A stretch of DNA of 64,000 nucleotides from Prorocentrum cordatum (lineage: Eukaryota; Sar; Dinophyceae; Prorocentrales; Prorocentraceae), in assembly GCA_963575745.1 (NCBI GenBank), contig CAUYUJ010019871.1:202501-266500 (forward strand). The letters run 5' to 3'. The notes beneath the pieces are model-generated. The model did no database searches. It was not told the DNA's origin and was given only the letters and a program-made list of their open reading frames with translations. The position numbers were made by a program, and so were the translations under genes. Below, one piece after another: positions 10,546-20,571 of this stretch. Each line of letters begins with the position of its first letter. Positions within the stretch are counted from its first letter, which is position 1.

Positions 10546-10834
10546 CGCCCTTCCAAACGCCCGCGCCTCGTCTCGGGCGTCCAGTCAACGGGGGGGAGAC
10601 CGACGGGGAGGTGAAGAGACGCGCACCCTCCGGGCAACTCCTGGGCCCGCGGAGGAAATCGAGGGGCCGTCGAGGGACCCTTCCGGGCCACTTCCCTGCA
10701 ATCCTCGATCCCCCTGCCCTGCCTGTTGCCCCCCCCCCCGCCACTGCACGCCCCATCGTCCCGGGTCCCGGCCCCCAAAGGCCTCAAACGGCAATCAGAC
10801 CTACGCCCTGGTCTGCTCAAAACGTCCGAGGTCC

Positions 10835-11062
10835 AGGTCCAGGTCCAGGGGGGTCACAAGTGCACCCCCGTAATTGACAAAGCGTGCGCTCTGGCCAACC
10901 GTGGCCTCCCAAATGCTCCAACAGAACTTCGAAAACCATCACTTGGACCTCTCCTGGTGTCAAGCCTGGTCCGCTTTCCTCTCCATCCAGGACCCATGTC
11001 TGGCGGCCCCCAGGGCCCCACACGGTCCCCGGGAGAACAAGAACCTCGCACACAGAGGCCAA
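10835..11062 (-). CDS. Candidate exon, unrecognised
   Basis: The minus frame encodes ASVCEVLVLPGTVWGPGG, then GRQTWVLDGEESGPG, EVQVMVFEVLLEHLGGHGW and ERTLCQLRGCTCDPP. Mixed hydrophobic/acidic composition and codon third positions favour coding over the overlapping frames. It ends in a short GGACCT repeat (Pro-Gly). There is no in-frame start; a TGA lies just upstream, so this would be an internal exon. No domain recognised. Confidence 0.3.
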
Positions 11063-11136
11063 GCCGCGGAGTCAGAGCCTGCTATGGCACAGAAGCGCCC
11101 CGCGTCGGAACGAACTGGGCCAACGCGCCTCGAGGG

Positions 11137-11205
11137 GGAGGCTCGAGGATCGAGGCTCGAGCCTCGAGGATCGAGGCTCGAGGATCGAGGCTCGAGGCTC
11201 GAGAT
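11137..11205. repeat. GAGGATCGAGGCTC short tandem repeats
   Basis: Interleaved GAGGATC and GAGGCTC 7-mers, containing many self-complementary CTCGAG sites. Confidence 0.85.
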
Positions 11206-11329
11206 GGGCTCCCCCTCCTGCTGCCGGTTGTTGCCGCAGAGGTACCTCTTGAGGTCCAGCGCCTCGGGCGGGGGGCGGGGAGCTCGGGCCGCCCTCCCGC
11301 CCTGCTCCCCGCTGCTCCCCCCCCATGCT

Positions 11330-11775
11330 GACTCCTCCTCACTACTCCTCCCTTCTCGTTCCTCCTCCCTCCTCCTCCCTCCTCCTCGTCCTCCTCCTCC
11401 TCCCTCCTCCCCTCCTCCTCCCTCCTTCTCCCTCCATCCTCCCTCCTCCTCGTCTTCCTCTACCTCCTTCCCCTTCGTCCTCCTTCCTCCCTGCTCGCCC
11501 ACCTTCCTTCCCCTCCCCTCCTCCCTCCTTCTTTCTCCCTCCTCTTCCTCCTCCTGCTCCTCCTCTCCTCCTGCTCCTCTCCTCCTCCTCCTCCTCCTCC
11601 TCCTCCTCCTCCTCCCTCACCTCCTCCTCTCCTCCGCCTCCCTCTCTCTCCCTTCTGCTCGTCCTCCCCACCTCCCTACTCCTCCCCCCCCCCCTCCCTC
11701 CTCCACCTCCTCCCTCCTCCTCCCTCCACTGCATCCTGCCTCCTCCTCTGCCTCCCGCACCCTCCTCCTACATTC
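11330..11775. repeat. (TCC)n array, degenerate
   Basis: About 445 bp of TCC/CCTCC with other pyrimidine interruptions. Confidence 0.93.
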
Positions 11776-12149
11776 TCTACCTCCACCTGGGCTCGAGTAG
11801 CCCACCACTTCCCGACGATCGCCAAATACATGGGCCTCCACTGCACGACCTACGCGGCACGCGCCCCCGCGCGCGATCCCCGCCACTCCTCCCTCGCGCC
11901 GTTCGCGCGCGCGCGTGCGCGCCGCTGCGCGCCTGGGCGATGGGGGGGGGGCGTCGGGCCGCGCCAAGATGCCCCAGGCCAGGCGCGCACCTAAGGCCGG
12001 GGATCAGGAGGACGGAGGGCTGGGTTGGTGCCCAACGTGCTGTGTTCTTGGGGGGGGGGGGGGCTCCAGGGGCTTCCAAGAGGCCACTCCGGAGGCTTTT
12101 CGGGGCTGAGGCTGCAGAGACAGCCGCAGATCATCGGCTTCTGGGCCGT

Positions 12150-12540
12150 CCCCTTCTCCTCCTCCCCATTCCCTCTCCTCTCCCTCGCCGCCCTCTTCCT
12201 TCTCGTCCTCCTTCTTCGCCTCCCTCCTCTTACAAGCTCCTCCCCCTCCAGCACCTCCTCCTCCTCCTACTTCGCCTCCTCCCCGCTCCCCTTCCACCTC
12301 TCAGTCCTTCTCTATCCTTTCCCCCTTCAACTCCATCATTGTCATCCTCCTCAGTCGCATCGTCCTCCCCCTCCTCCTCCTCCTCCTCCTCCTCCTCCTC
12401 CTCCTCCTCCTCCTCCTCCGTCTACTCCTCCTCCTCCTCCTCCTGCTCCTCCTCTTCCTCCTCCTGCCCTCCTCCTCCTCTTCCTCCTCCTGTTCCTCCT
12501 CCTCCTGCCCTCCTCCTCTCTCCCTCCTCCTCCTCCTTCC
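12150..12540. repeat. (TCC)n array
   Basis: Pyrimidine-rich; nearly pure (CTC)n at 12366-12420. The 11776-12150 spacer is GC-rich with G-runs and no supported gene. Confidence 0.93.
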
Positions 12541-12850
12541 CGCATATTTGCCCCCGACCTCTAAGATGACCTACAATGTGAAGAGGGAAACTGAAGCATA
12601 CCATCCATGCAAGAAGACGATGTCAGATGCCAAGCAAATGCCACTGAAGAGGTTCGGGGATGTGTCCCGAACCTGGACCACCGCAGAGAAGTTGCGAAGC
12701 GAGGATGTTTGCACATGCACCGTCTGGGGAACCTATGCCACGGGACCCTGGGACCCCAGGGGGGCGGTGGAGATGGATACACGTCAGCAGGAATGAACGA
12801 TTGGAGGACCCGGAAGGAAGAGATGGACCCAAAACACGTCAACTGGATAC

Positions 12851-13360
12851 CTGTCCAGTGGACCCGGGAGGAAGATGGCAGCAGCAGGCACGGGACGGAT
12901 GCCGTGGGCGTCCTGTCCGTGTACTGCCTGCCCACTATTCTGGCGGCCTGTGGTGCATGTCGCAACCCGCAACTGCGGAGAAGAGTGGAGCCGAGGCGGC
13001 TCGGCGCAGCGTCCTTGCAGTCAAAACGTATATCAAGGACGGCTGATGAGGACGCAAGACCCTTGGAGACCGAAGTTCGTTTTTTGGGGCGGCGGGCGAC
13101 CAGTGATGATCGCAAGGACGAGCCTCAGAGGCAAGGACACAAGGGCACCCTAGATGAAGGCGCGCGTCCTTACTAGGCGCGTCGAATGTAGGTCCAAGCG
13201 AATTCCTCAGAAGAGGTGCGTCCAGGAGGCTGCTGTCGGCGCCATGCGGGCAGCGAAGGAGCAGTGGGACGAAGGAGGGGGAAAGCAAGGCCGCTGGAGG
13301 CATGACCTTCTGAACTGTGCCTGGCCTCTTCGGGACACCCTTGGGCCTTCTGACAGCCAT
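12851..13360 (-). CDS. Candidate exon interrupted by TIR element G1
   Basis: Minus 13360-13189 encodes MAVRRPKGVPKRPGTVQKVM..., then FVPLLLRCPHGADSSLLDAP and RNSLGP. After G1, minus 13017-12851 encodes KDAAPSRLGSTLLRSCGLRH and continues to TASVPCLLLPSSSRVHWTG, where ACAG/GTATCC offers a 5' splice site. Removing G1 with its flanking TA keeps the first and second parts in one frame. An alternative GA-AG intron would lead into another open frame ending at a stop at 12784. No protein family recognised. Confidence 0.35.
13018..13188. mobile_element. Family G TIR element (G1)
   Basis: Ends CAGTCAAAACGTATA and CGCGTCCTTACTAGGCGCG...GAATG form imperfect TIRs. Same family as 15975-16144 (AAGGACGCAAGACCCTTGGA shared). 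Mariner-type CAGT terminus; flanked by CA and TA. Confidence 0.75.
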
Positions 13361-13418
13361 CTTTCGGCGACTACAATGGGTTCGGTTTGCGAAGGGTGCG
13401 TTTTGCCTCCCGTCATAC

Positions 13419-13737
13419 CTGCCCCTCCCGCCCCCGGGAAACGGATGATACTGTCACTCAATGCGACCGAATCACATGACACTGTCGCTCCATCTAGCAC
13501 AGTGGAGCACACATCGAGAATAACAGTGCCGCTCGAGACGACGACAGTTTTGATATCGTCCCTCACAAAATGCCCCGGAAAGGCCGCCACGAAGCAACTC
13601 GCCAACCGCACCCGGGCGCAACCGCACCGATTGTAGTCGCCGAATCTTGGCCATCGAGGCGAGAACTTCGTTAGACCGGGCAGCTCTCGGAGCGCCAGAG
13701 TGAACCGCCGAGAGCTGGCTCGTGTGGGTGAAAGCGG
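13419..13737 (-). CDS. Candidate internal exon with splice signals
   Basis: A single minus frame stays open for 106 codons between a CACGTAG acceptor at 13738-13740 and a GCAG/GTATGA donor at 13418. It encodes FTLALRELPGLTKFSPRWPR, then a cysteine-bearing stretch, LASCFVAAFPGHFVRDDIK, a beta-rich run (TVVVSSGTVILDV) and ends IIRFPGAGGA. No domain could be named. The adjacent upstream DNA is the 11-bp degenerate repeat, as expected of intron. Confidence 0.4.
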
Positions 13738-13749
13738 CTACGTGCACGG

Positions 13750-14085
13750 GTCGTGGACTGAGGGCTCCGGGAAGCTCCTGGGAGTCTGTTGGGAGGCCTC
13801 GTGTGAAAGCATCTTGGGACCCTGGGTGGCATCTCAGGAGGGTCCTGGAGGCCTCCAGGAGGGTCTTGGGGGCATGCTGGGCCCTGCATCCGCCAAGACA
13901 GTGCCCCCAGAACCCTCTTGGCACCCTCGTTTCGTCTCTGTTTGGGCTCCATTGGGGCCGTCTTGGAAGCCTTGTGGGCAGCATGAGGGCTCTGCGGGGC
14001 TGTGTTGAGGCCCTCGTGGGCCATCTAGAGGCTCTGTCGAGCCGTCCTGGGGCCCCCTCGGGCGCCTCTTGGGCTATCCTGGACG
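13750..14085. repeat. Degenerate 11-bp repeat (family L), reverse orientation
   Basis: Units of the type GGCCTCTTGGG recur every 10-12 bp. This is the complement of the CCAAGAGGCCC units at 21626-22005, 23590-24165 and elsewhere. Confidence 0.7.
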
Positions 14086-14269
14086 CTGTTACGATCCACA
14101 CTGCGAATGACCTCAAAATGCGCCTTCCGTCTTCCGAAAGGGCTGGCAAGATGCTGGCATCCTCATGCGGGACCCGATAATTTACACCACCACCACGTTG
14201 ATTCCTGGGCCCCGTACCTCAGGCACTCTCTTGGAGGGGAGTTCGTGGATCGGCGCTGAACCCAACGCG

Positions 14270-14388
14270 CCACAGTTCGGCCGTGCATGCCACACGCATC
14301 TGTCGGCTTCGTGCGCTTCTCGTTCCGCGAGGTGATCAACGATGCTCCTCGACGGTCCTCGCGGGGGAAAAAGCACACGTCCGAGCGC
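14270..14388. mobile_element. Family B element, partial copy
   Basis: Carries GATGCTCCTCGACGGTCCTCG and GCACACGTCCGAGCG, matching complete copies at 34029-34152, 36596-36718 and 48900-49020. The left TIR is degraded. Confidence 0.65.
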
Positions 14389-14511
14389 CTCGCGCCAGGG
14401 GCGGCGCCAAAGGCGCTGCCAGGGAGGGCCAGCGCCGGTCCAGGAGGTAGGCTCGAAGCTCCGAAGATCTATATTTGTGCAGTTGCAGCGCTTCTTCGAT
14501 GGCAACCAGGG
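14389..14511 (-). CDS. Candidate exon abutting family B element
   Basis: After a TGTTCAG acceptor at 14512-14518 the minus frame encodes ALVAIEEALQLHKYRSSELR, AYLLDRRWPSLAAPLAPPLA and RGA, with strongly GC-rich third positions. It then meets the family B terminus. The helical, charged N-terminal half is typical of real protein. The donor would have to lie in or next to the element. No family recognised. Confidence 0.33.
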
Positions 14512-15582
14512 CTGAACATGAACAGTGTACTTCATTTTCGTGTTGTTGTTCGTTGTTCCTGGTTTTGCCTGCGCTTCGCCTTGAATGCAAAACGAAACGA
14601 AAAATCAAACGGCCTACGAGATGGCCAAATCACCGCTTTGATCCAGCCCTGATGGCAACTGACCCGGGCGAACTGACTTCGCGCCTAGCGCACCCGCGGA
14701 GCGCGACGCGCAATAGCCTTCGCGCGACCTCGCGCCCTCGCACCGCCCGGTTGAATCAGGGCAACGTCTCTGGCCCAGACCCCCCTCCTCAGACTTCCTC
14801 GATCCTCCTCGACCCCCCCCCTCCCCCCAAAACCTCTTCTCGATCCTACCCGATGCTCCTCGATCCTCCCCGATCCTCCCCGATACTCCTCAGTTCTCCT
14901 CGGTCCTCCTCGATCCTCCCCGAACCTCCTCGATCCTCCCCGATCATCCTGCAACTTTCTCTGCGATGGCCCCTGACCCCCGCTACTCTCGCGCCCCGGC
15001 GGGCGGGCCTCGTTGGGGCCCCGGGCGAAGCTCTGGTACAGCCGGATGTACTCGGGGCTCAGCGCGTAGATCCACGTAAACTTGTCCTGGGCGCCCCGCG
15101 GGTCCGTTTCGCCGATCGACGCGAGAGGACCGAGGCGGACACAAACAAGGCAAGTGCAGATAGAGCTCAGGAACTCCAGGCAAATCCTAGAACATCCAAG
15201 TATATCCGCAGATCTCCAAGGACATGAGAGGCAAATCGTGGCCCCTCCAGCGCGAGCCGAGTGACAGCAGAAGACGCCAAGCTTCTAACGAGCTGGGGTT
15301 CCCGTACAAGGGCACACTCCTCCAACTCCTCAGCCTCGTCTAAAGAAACAAACAAACTGCAGGAGGATCAACTGTCGGCGGTCCGCGGTGATTCCTTGGA
15401 TCGGCAATGAACCCGACCTCCCTGGCGCTCGGAGCGGGCCACGGGAAACACCGGATGCGCAGCGAGCGAGGCCCCTTGACGATTCCGGAGACTCGCGCGG
15501 AGCTCCGAAGATGTCTGCTCGTGCCGCTTCCTCTGCTTCGATCCTCAGACCCGCCGCCGTCGTCGTCGTCGACGCCAATCGA
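14512..15582. other. Mixed non-coding stretch
   Basis: CTCCTCGATCCTCCCCGATC repeats of 10-12 bp occupy 14785-14955. A dispersed segment (GGATTCCTTGGATCGGC type) lies at 15366-15412 and recurs at 14241, 31726, 43205 and 47868. No gene supported. Confidence 0.45.
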
Positions 15583-15772
15583 TCGTGTGTGTGTGTGTTG
15601 CTTTTCCCCCACGTGTGCTTTTTGTGTGTGTGTGTGTTTTTGTGTTGTGTTTTCTTCCCCCACGTGTGTGTTTGTTGTGTGTTCTGTTTTGTTGTTGTTT
15701 CCCCCCACTGTGTCTTTTTTTTGTGTGTGTGTGTGTGCTTGTCCCCCACAGTGTGTTTTTTTGTCCCCCCAC
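15583..15772. repeat. Strand-asymmetric GT-rich repeat
   Basis: (TGTG)n tracts alternate with CCCCCACG/CCCCCACT about every 45-55 bp, four times; the plus strand is almost purely G/T plus C-runs. Confidence 0.85.
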
Positions 15773-15774
15773 GG

Positions 15775-15972
15775 GATCGAGGCGCTGTGGGCACGTTTTC
15801 TGTGCGGCCCTCCACGCCCGCTGGAGGCCCCGGAGCGAGCCCGCCCTCCCGCACGCGGCGCTCGAGGCATCGAGGCGTGTCTGCCCTGTGGGGCGCCCAA
15901 GGCCCGCTGGAGGCCTCGGAGGGCCCTCCGCGGGCCCTCCAGCTGAGCAGGGACCGACCGCCCCGGCATTCC
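15775..15972 (-). CDS. Weak coding-like island next to G2
   Basis: All three minus frames are open. The best reads GPAEGPPRPPAGLGRPTGQT then LDASSAACGRAGSLRGLQRA. It directly abuts TIR element G2. Frame cannot be decided. Confidence 0.15.
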
Positions 15973-15974
15973 TA

Positions 15975-16144
15975 CAGTCAAAACGTATAGTAAGGACGCG
16001 AGGTAAGGACGCAAGACCCTTGGAGGCCGAAGTCGGATTTTTGGGGCGGGGCGGCCAGTGAAAACGGCGAAGGACGGGCCGCAGAGGCAAGGACTCAAGG
16101 GTACCCTAGAGGAAGGCGCGCGTCCTTACTAAGCGCGTTGACTG
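15975..16144. mobile_element. Family G TIR element (G2)
   Basis: TA-CAGTCAAAACGTATAG at left and CGCGTTGACTG-TGTAG at right; the interior contains AAGGGTACCCT. Homologous to G1. Confidence 0.78.
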
Positions 16145-16220
16145 TGTAGTCCTGCCACGAAACGTTCTCGGAGCCCAAAAATGCTCGAAGAACAGAAGCC
16201 CGACGTGTTCAAACAAAACA

Positions 16221-16337
16221 GCCCCCGGCCAGAAATGTTCTGAGAGCACTTCGTGGGAGCCACAAAAGGTTCTTAGAGCATTGTTTGGCAGGGCTATAGA
16301 GGCGAGCCGGGACGCTTCGCCACTGCTCGAGGACGGG
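16221..16337. mobile_element. Family I segment, uninterrupted copy
   Basis: CGGCCAGAAATGTTCT..., GGGCTATAGAGGCGAGCC and GGGACGCTTCGCCACTGCTC also occur at 62744-63030. There the sequence after GGGCTAT is interrupted by about 180 bp, so this copy represents the empty site. Confidence 0.65.
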
Positions 16338-16399
16338 AGGGAAGAAAAGGAGGAGGAGGAGGAGGAGAAAGAGGAGGAGGAGGAGGAGGAAAAGGGAGA

Positions 16400-16430
<31 letters not shown>

Positions 16431-16725
16431 GAGGAGGAGGAGGAGGAGGAGGAGGAGGAGAGGAGGAGGGGGGAGAGGGGAGGAGGAGGAGCAGGAGGAG
16501 GAGGAGGAGGAGGAGAGGAGGAAAAAGGGAGAGGAGGAGGAGAAGGAGAGGAGGGAGGAGGAGGAAGGAGGGAGAGGGGGAGGAGGAGGAGGAGGAGGAG
16601 GAGGAGGAGAGGAGGAGAGGAGGAGGAGGAGGAAGGGAGGAGGAGGAGGAGGAGGAGGAGGAGGAGGTGGGAGGAGGAGGAGGAGGAAGGAGGAGGGGGG
16701 GGGGGAGGAGGGGGAGGAGGGACGA
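16338..16725. repeat. (GGA)n array
   Basis: About 390 bp of (GGA)n with GGGA and AAA interruptions. Confidence 0.95.
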
Positions 16726-17444
16726 ACGAAGCCTCGGAAGGACCTCCGCGGGCCTTCCCGGGGCCCACCGCGGGGCCTCCCGAGGGCGCGCGGCGCCGTG
16801 CCTCGGGCCGCACCTCCACGGCGGCCGGGCAGCCCCCAAGACCCTCGAGGGAAGAGGAGGAGGTGGAGGCTCGGGCGCGCGGGAGGCGACGGAGGAGGGA
16901 GGGAGGAGGGAGGAAAAACGAGGAGGTCCTCGAGCACGGCCTGGACCTAGAAACTTCGAGCGTAAATGTGTGTAACATATACACATGCGCACCCAGAAAT
17001 GCATCGATGCACACCACGGCACACCCAGAACTTCTGTCAAAATCTTGGGATTCACATTGAAACGTTAAGAATAGTCGAGACTCTGGCCGAAAACGTAAGT
17101 TTTCTTAAGCATCGCCTAAGGTGTATACACATGCACACCCAGACATGCATCGATGCACACCACGGCACTGCTGCAGGCCAGGATGACCAGCGAGCTTGCC
17201 GGCTCCGCCGGCAGGGCCTCCGTGCTGCCTGCGAGCCTCGCAAAGGCATGCGGCGCTTCGAAGGCCCTCGGGACACCGTCCCGCGCGCGGGAAGGCCCGC
17301 TGGGCCTCCCCGGCGAAAGTGGCGCGCCCGAGGGGCGCCACGCGGTTGAGGCGCAGAAGGGGGGCGAACTCCTCGATCCAGAAACCTCGAAGCCTTCCCG
17401 GACTCCCAGGTCGCAGGCCAGAGACCCTGAGAGTGCGGCTCGGC

Positions 17445-17604
17445 GGTGGGCAAGCCTCCCTTTCGTAGACCTCCCCTGAAAGAAAACGGCCTGGGACCGA
17501 AACCGACGGACCTGGACCCGCGAAAACGACGGCCGCGACGCCCCCTCGCGAACCGAAAACGGCCAATTCCTGAATCGACGTGTCGGGGCAGGAGGTCTGC
17601 CCAC
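17445..17604. mobile_element. Family F TIR element, copy 2
   Basis: GTGGGCAAGCCTCC at left and GGAGGTCTGCCCACC at right. Like copy 1 it is followed by GTCCTTCATCCATCCTTGCC and then a GGA array. Confidence 0.72.
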
Positions 17605-17643
17605 CGTCCTTCATCCATCCTTGCCCGCCCCGTCGTGCCCGTC

Positions 17644-17862
17644 AGGAGGAGGAGGAGGAGGAGGAGAAGGAGGAGGAGGAGGACGGAGGAGGAGGAGGAG
17701 GAGGAGGGAAGAGAGGAGGAGGAGGAGGAGGAGGAGGGAGGAGGAGGAGGAGGAGGGAAGAGGAGGGAGGAGGAGGAGGAGGAGGAGGAGGAGGAGGGGA
17801 GGGAAGAGGAGGAGGGAAGAGGAGGAGGAGGAGGAGGACGAGGAGGAGGAGGAGGAGGAGGC
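17644..17862. repeat. (GGA)n array
   Basis: About 220 bp. It follows family F copy 2 at the same distance as at 6889, so element and array appear to have been duplicated together. Confidence 0.95.
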
Positions 17863-18037
17863 CGGGGGCCCCGCCGAGCCAGGGCCAGAGATCCGAGGGC
17901 ATCCCGCCTGCCCTCCTCTGCGCGCTGCCATGCCCTCGGGGGCCGCCCGGCCTCGGGGCGGGCGGCGAGGAGCGCACGCCGCGAGCTCGACCTGGCACGT
18001 CGGCGTGGCCGCGGCTCGGAGAGCGGCCTGCGCCAAA

Positions 18038-18245
18038 GTCGGGTCGGGCGAAAGGGGGGGATGGCAAAGGGGGGCTTCGAGAATCCGCTCGCGTCGCTGA
18101 GTTTCCCGGCGCCTCCCGGCGCCTCCTGGCGCCGGAGGCGACGATGTATCGAGGAATGGGCCCCTCGGTGGGGCCGAAACCAGCTGCATGCAGCAGATGT
18201 TGTACCCCCCCCCCTTTCCCAATCCCCCCTTTCGTCCGGCCCGAC
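18038..18245. mobile_element. Family E TIR element, copy 1
   Basis: GTCGGGTCGGGCGAAAGGGG at left pairs with CCCCTTTCGTCCGGCCCGAC at right. The core has ATGTATCGAGGAATGGGCCC and CAGCTGCATGCAGCA, shared with copies at 36259 and 45248. Confidence 0.82.
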
Positions 18246-19289
18246 AAAGGCAAGGGCCTGAGCGGCAGGGCCACCGTCGGCGGGCACAGCCAGCTCTCCA
18301 GGCGCGCCGCGGGCCTCTCACAGAACGATCTGCACTGACCTCTCACCTCTCGCCTCCCCCGTCTTCGCCCGCCAACACCTCCTCCACCCCGACTCCATCC
18401 ACGCCACCCCCTCGAACCCAGGCTGCGCTGAGCTCAGAGCAGCTCGCCAAGCCAAAAGCAAACGTGGCAACGGGAAACACATGGTATCGGAGCTACGCTG
18501 CATCCAACAAAAAAGATCAGACTGATCCCACTACTGTTTTGACCGTGCCTCCATCCTGTTGCTCCTTAGTGCTCCTCGTTTCCTCTACCAGCGACAACTC
18601 GCAAAGGGAACGGTTCACGATGGGCTTGCGGGGACGCTGTGAAAGTGTCGAGAATTTCCCTGTTCCTGACAGCCTCCTGCCGTCCCCGCTCAGTCCCCTA
18701 TGTTCCTCCCCGTCGCTCCACAGACCCGACCCATCAACTTCGTTCTCCTCGTTCCCATCCCCCTGCTCTGCCTCTCCTGATTAAGCTCATCCTGCTCGCA
18801 ACCTTAGTCCTCATCCTCCTCACCGTCCATTTGCGGCTCGTCCTTTTCCCTCTCTTGCTCTCCTCCCATGTCATCTCTCCCCACCACTTCCTCCTACTCC
18901 TCCAACGTGTCCAACCCAACTTCCATCTGCGCGCCGGATGTACCTCCTTCTGCTCCGTATCCGCCTCTTTCTCCTACTCCTCCTCCTGCTCCTCCTCAGC
19001 TTGCTGCTGCTGATCATGTTTCTCCTCCTCCTCACCTCCCCATCCTCATTCAAGCTACTACGCCTTCTAATGCGACTCCCTCCTCACCATCACCCCTCCA
19101 TCCCTAATCCTCCTGCCTCCCGCATCATCGCTCATTCCTTTAGCAGTTACCCACCCCTCGTCCTCTTCCATCCTCATCCGCCCCATTGGGCTGCCGCTGC
19201 CCTCCTGCGACGGCATCACCAGCCCACGTACGCTCCTCCCGGCGGGCGAGAGGCAGGACGAGGCAAGTCCTACAGGCTGTGTGCACCGT
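18246..19289. other. Pyrimidine-rich stretch, no gene supported
   Basis: C/T-rich plus strand with scattered TCC; frames are Ser/Pro/Leu artefacts. No TIR pair seen. Confidence 0.45.
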
Positions 19290-19860
19290 GAGGCCGCTGG
19301 GCCGAGGCGCTGATCGGCCGAGGGGCTCTGAGGAGCTCAGGGAGTCGAGCTTCAGGAGGATGAAGTGGGGAGGGCGGGTGGACTGATGAGCAGATGGCCG
19401 CCGATGCGATGGGCTCAGGATTGTTGGTCTGGATTGCTGCGGGGTTGTTGGGCAGAAGGGCTGCTGTGTCGAGGATATCGGCTGAGAGGCTCTGATGAGC
19501 TCATGGAGTCGAGCTTCAGGCTGGTGAAGTGGGGGGGGCGGATGGACTGATGAGCAGATGGCCGCTGATGTGATGGGCGTACAGTCGGACCTAAGCCAGA
19601 AGAACATCCTTCGAGAACCTATAACATGAGACTCTCCGTCGGCCAAAACAAACAAAACATCCAAGGGTACCCTCCTCAGGGTGCACAAGAACATCGAACA
19701 GACACGAAGAACACGAGGGTACCCTCCCCAAACCGACCTCGGTCTTATACCTCGGTCCGACTGTAGGATTACTGGTCTAGATTGGCACGGGGTTGACGGG
19801 CAGAAGGGCTGCTGTGCCGAGGACTGCTTGTCCGATGGGATGGCTGGTTCGCGTGCTGAT
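19290..19860. repeat. 164-bp tandem repeat, third copy split
   Basis: GATGAGCAGATGGCCGC occurs at 19385 and 19549, 164 bp apart. A third copy resumes at about 19766 (GGATTACTGGTCTAGATTGG) after the G3 insertion. Confidence 0.82.
19582..19763. mobile_element. Family G-like TA-flanked TIR element (G3)
   Basis: CAGTCGGACC...GGTCCGACTG with TA on both sides (19580-19581, 19764-19765), inserted in the third unit of the 164-bp repeat. The first unit (GATGGGCTCAGGATTG) is the empty site. It contains two GGGTACCCTCC motifs. TA targets and CAGT ends fit Tc1/mariner-type MITEs. Confidence 0.82.
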
Positions 19861-20571
19861 GGGCTGAAGATGCCTTCGTCGGAGGCGAGGAAATGAGAGC
19901 CGCCCTAACGGAAATCGTTTTCGGCTTCGTGTTCGTGTCGTGCGTGAGGGCGAGGCGAAACTGCGTGGGCGGGCGAAATGGCTGAACCCTGCTCTGGCTA
20001 GAGCGCCGCCAGGCCACAAAACCGCTCCTCCCCCCTATAATTGGCCAGCGGTGGCCGAGGGTTTCCCGCCTGTCTCCCGTCGGTGTCCCGAAATGAGATC
20101 GAAAAAGAGATCGGTAGTGAGACCGATCATGAGATCGGTAGGACGCTTGCCTTGGAAAACCATTTCCACACGTGGAACCGGCCCCACCACCCGAGCATTG
20201 AGCATGCCCTGAAAACCAGGAGGGGGGCCAGACGTCCGCCTCCCAAACTGGCACCCCCACCCCCGAAAGGGGAACTCGAAGTGGGCCCTCCCCCCCGCCC
20301 CCCTTTGTCCAGGGAGGGGGTGGGTCGAACCAGACAGCCCCCCCACCCCGTGCAAGGGGAGGGTGGGGTTCGAACAGCCCCCGCCCCCTCCCCATTATAT
20401 AAAGTCCGCTGACCCTGTTGGCGTGCGGAATGGGTTGTTCGTCGTGGTTGTCCTCGTACGTGCTCGTTGTCTTCCTTTCTGGGTCCGTCGCCGCTCCCCC
20501 CTCTTTCCCTGGGCCCTCGTCCTCAAACGCGCCAGCCAAAGCGAAATGAAGCAACCCAGCCAAAGCGAAAT

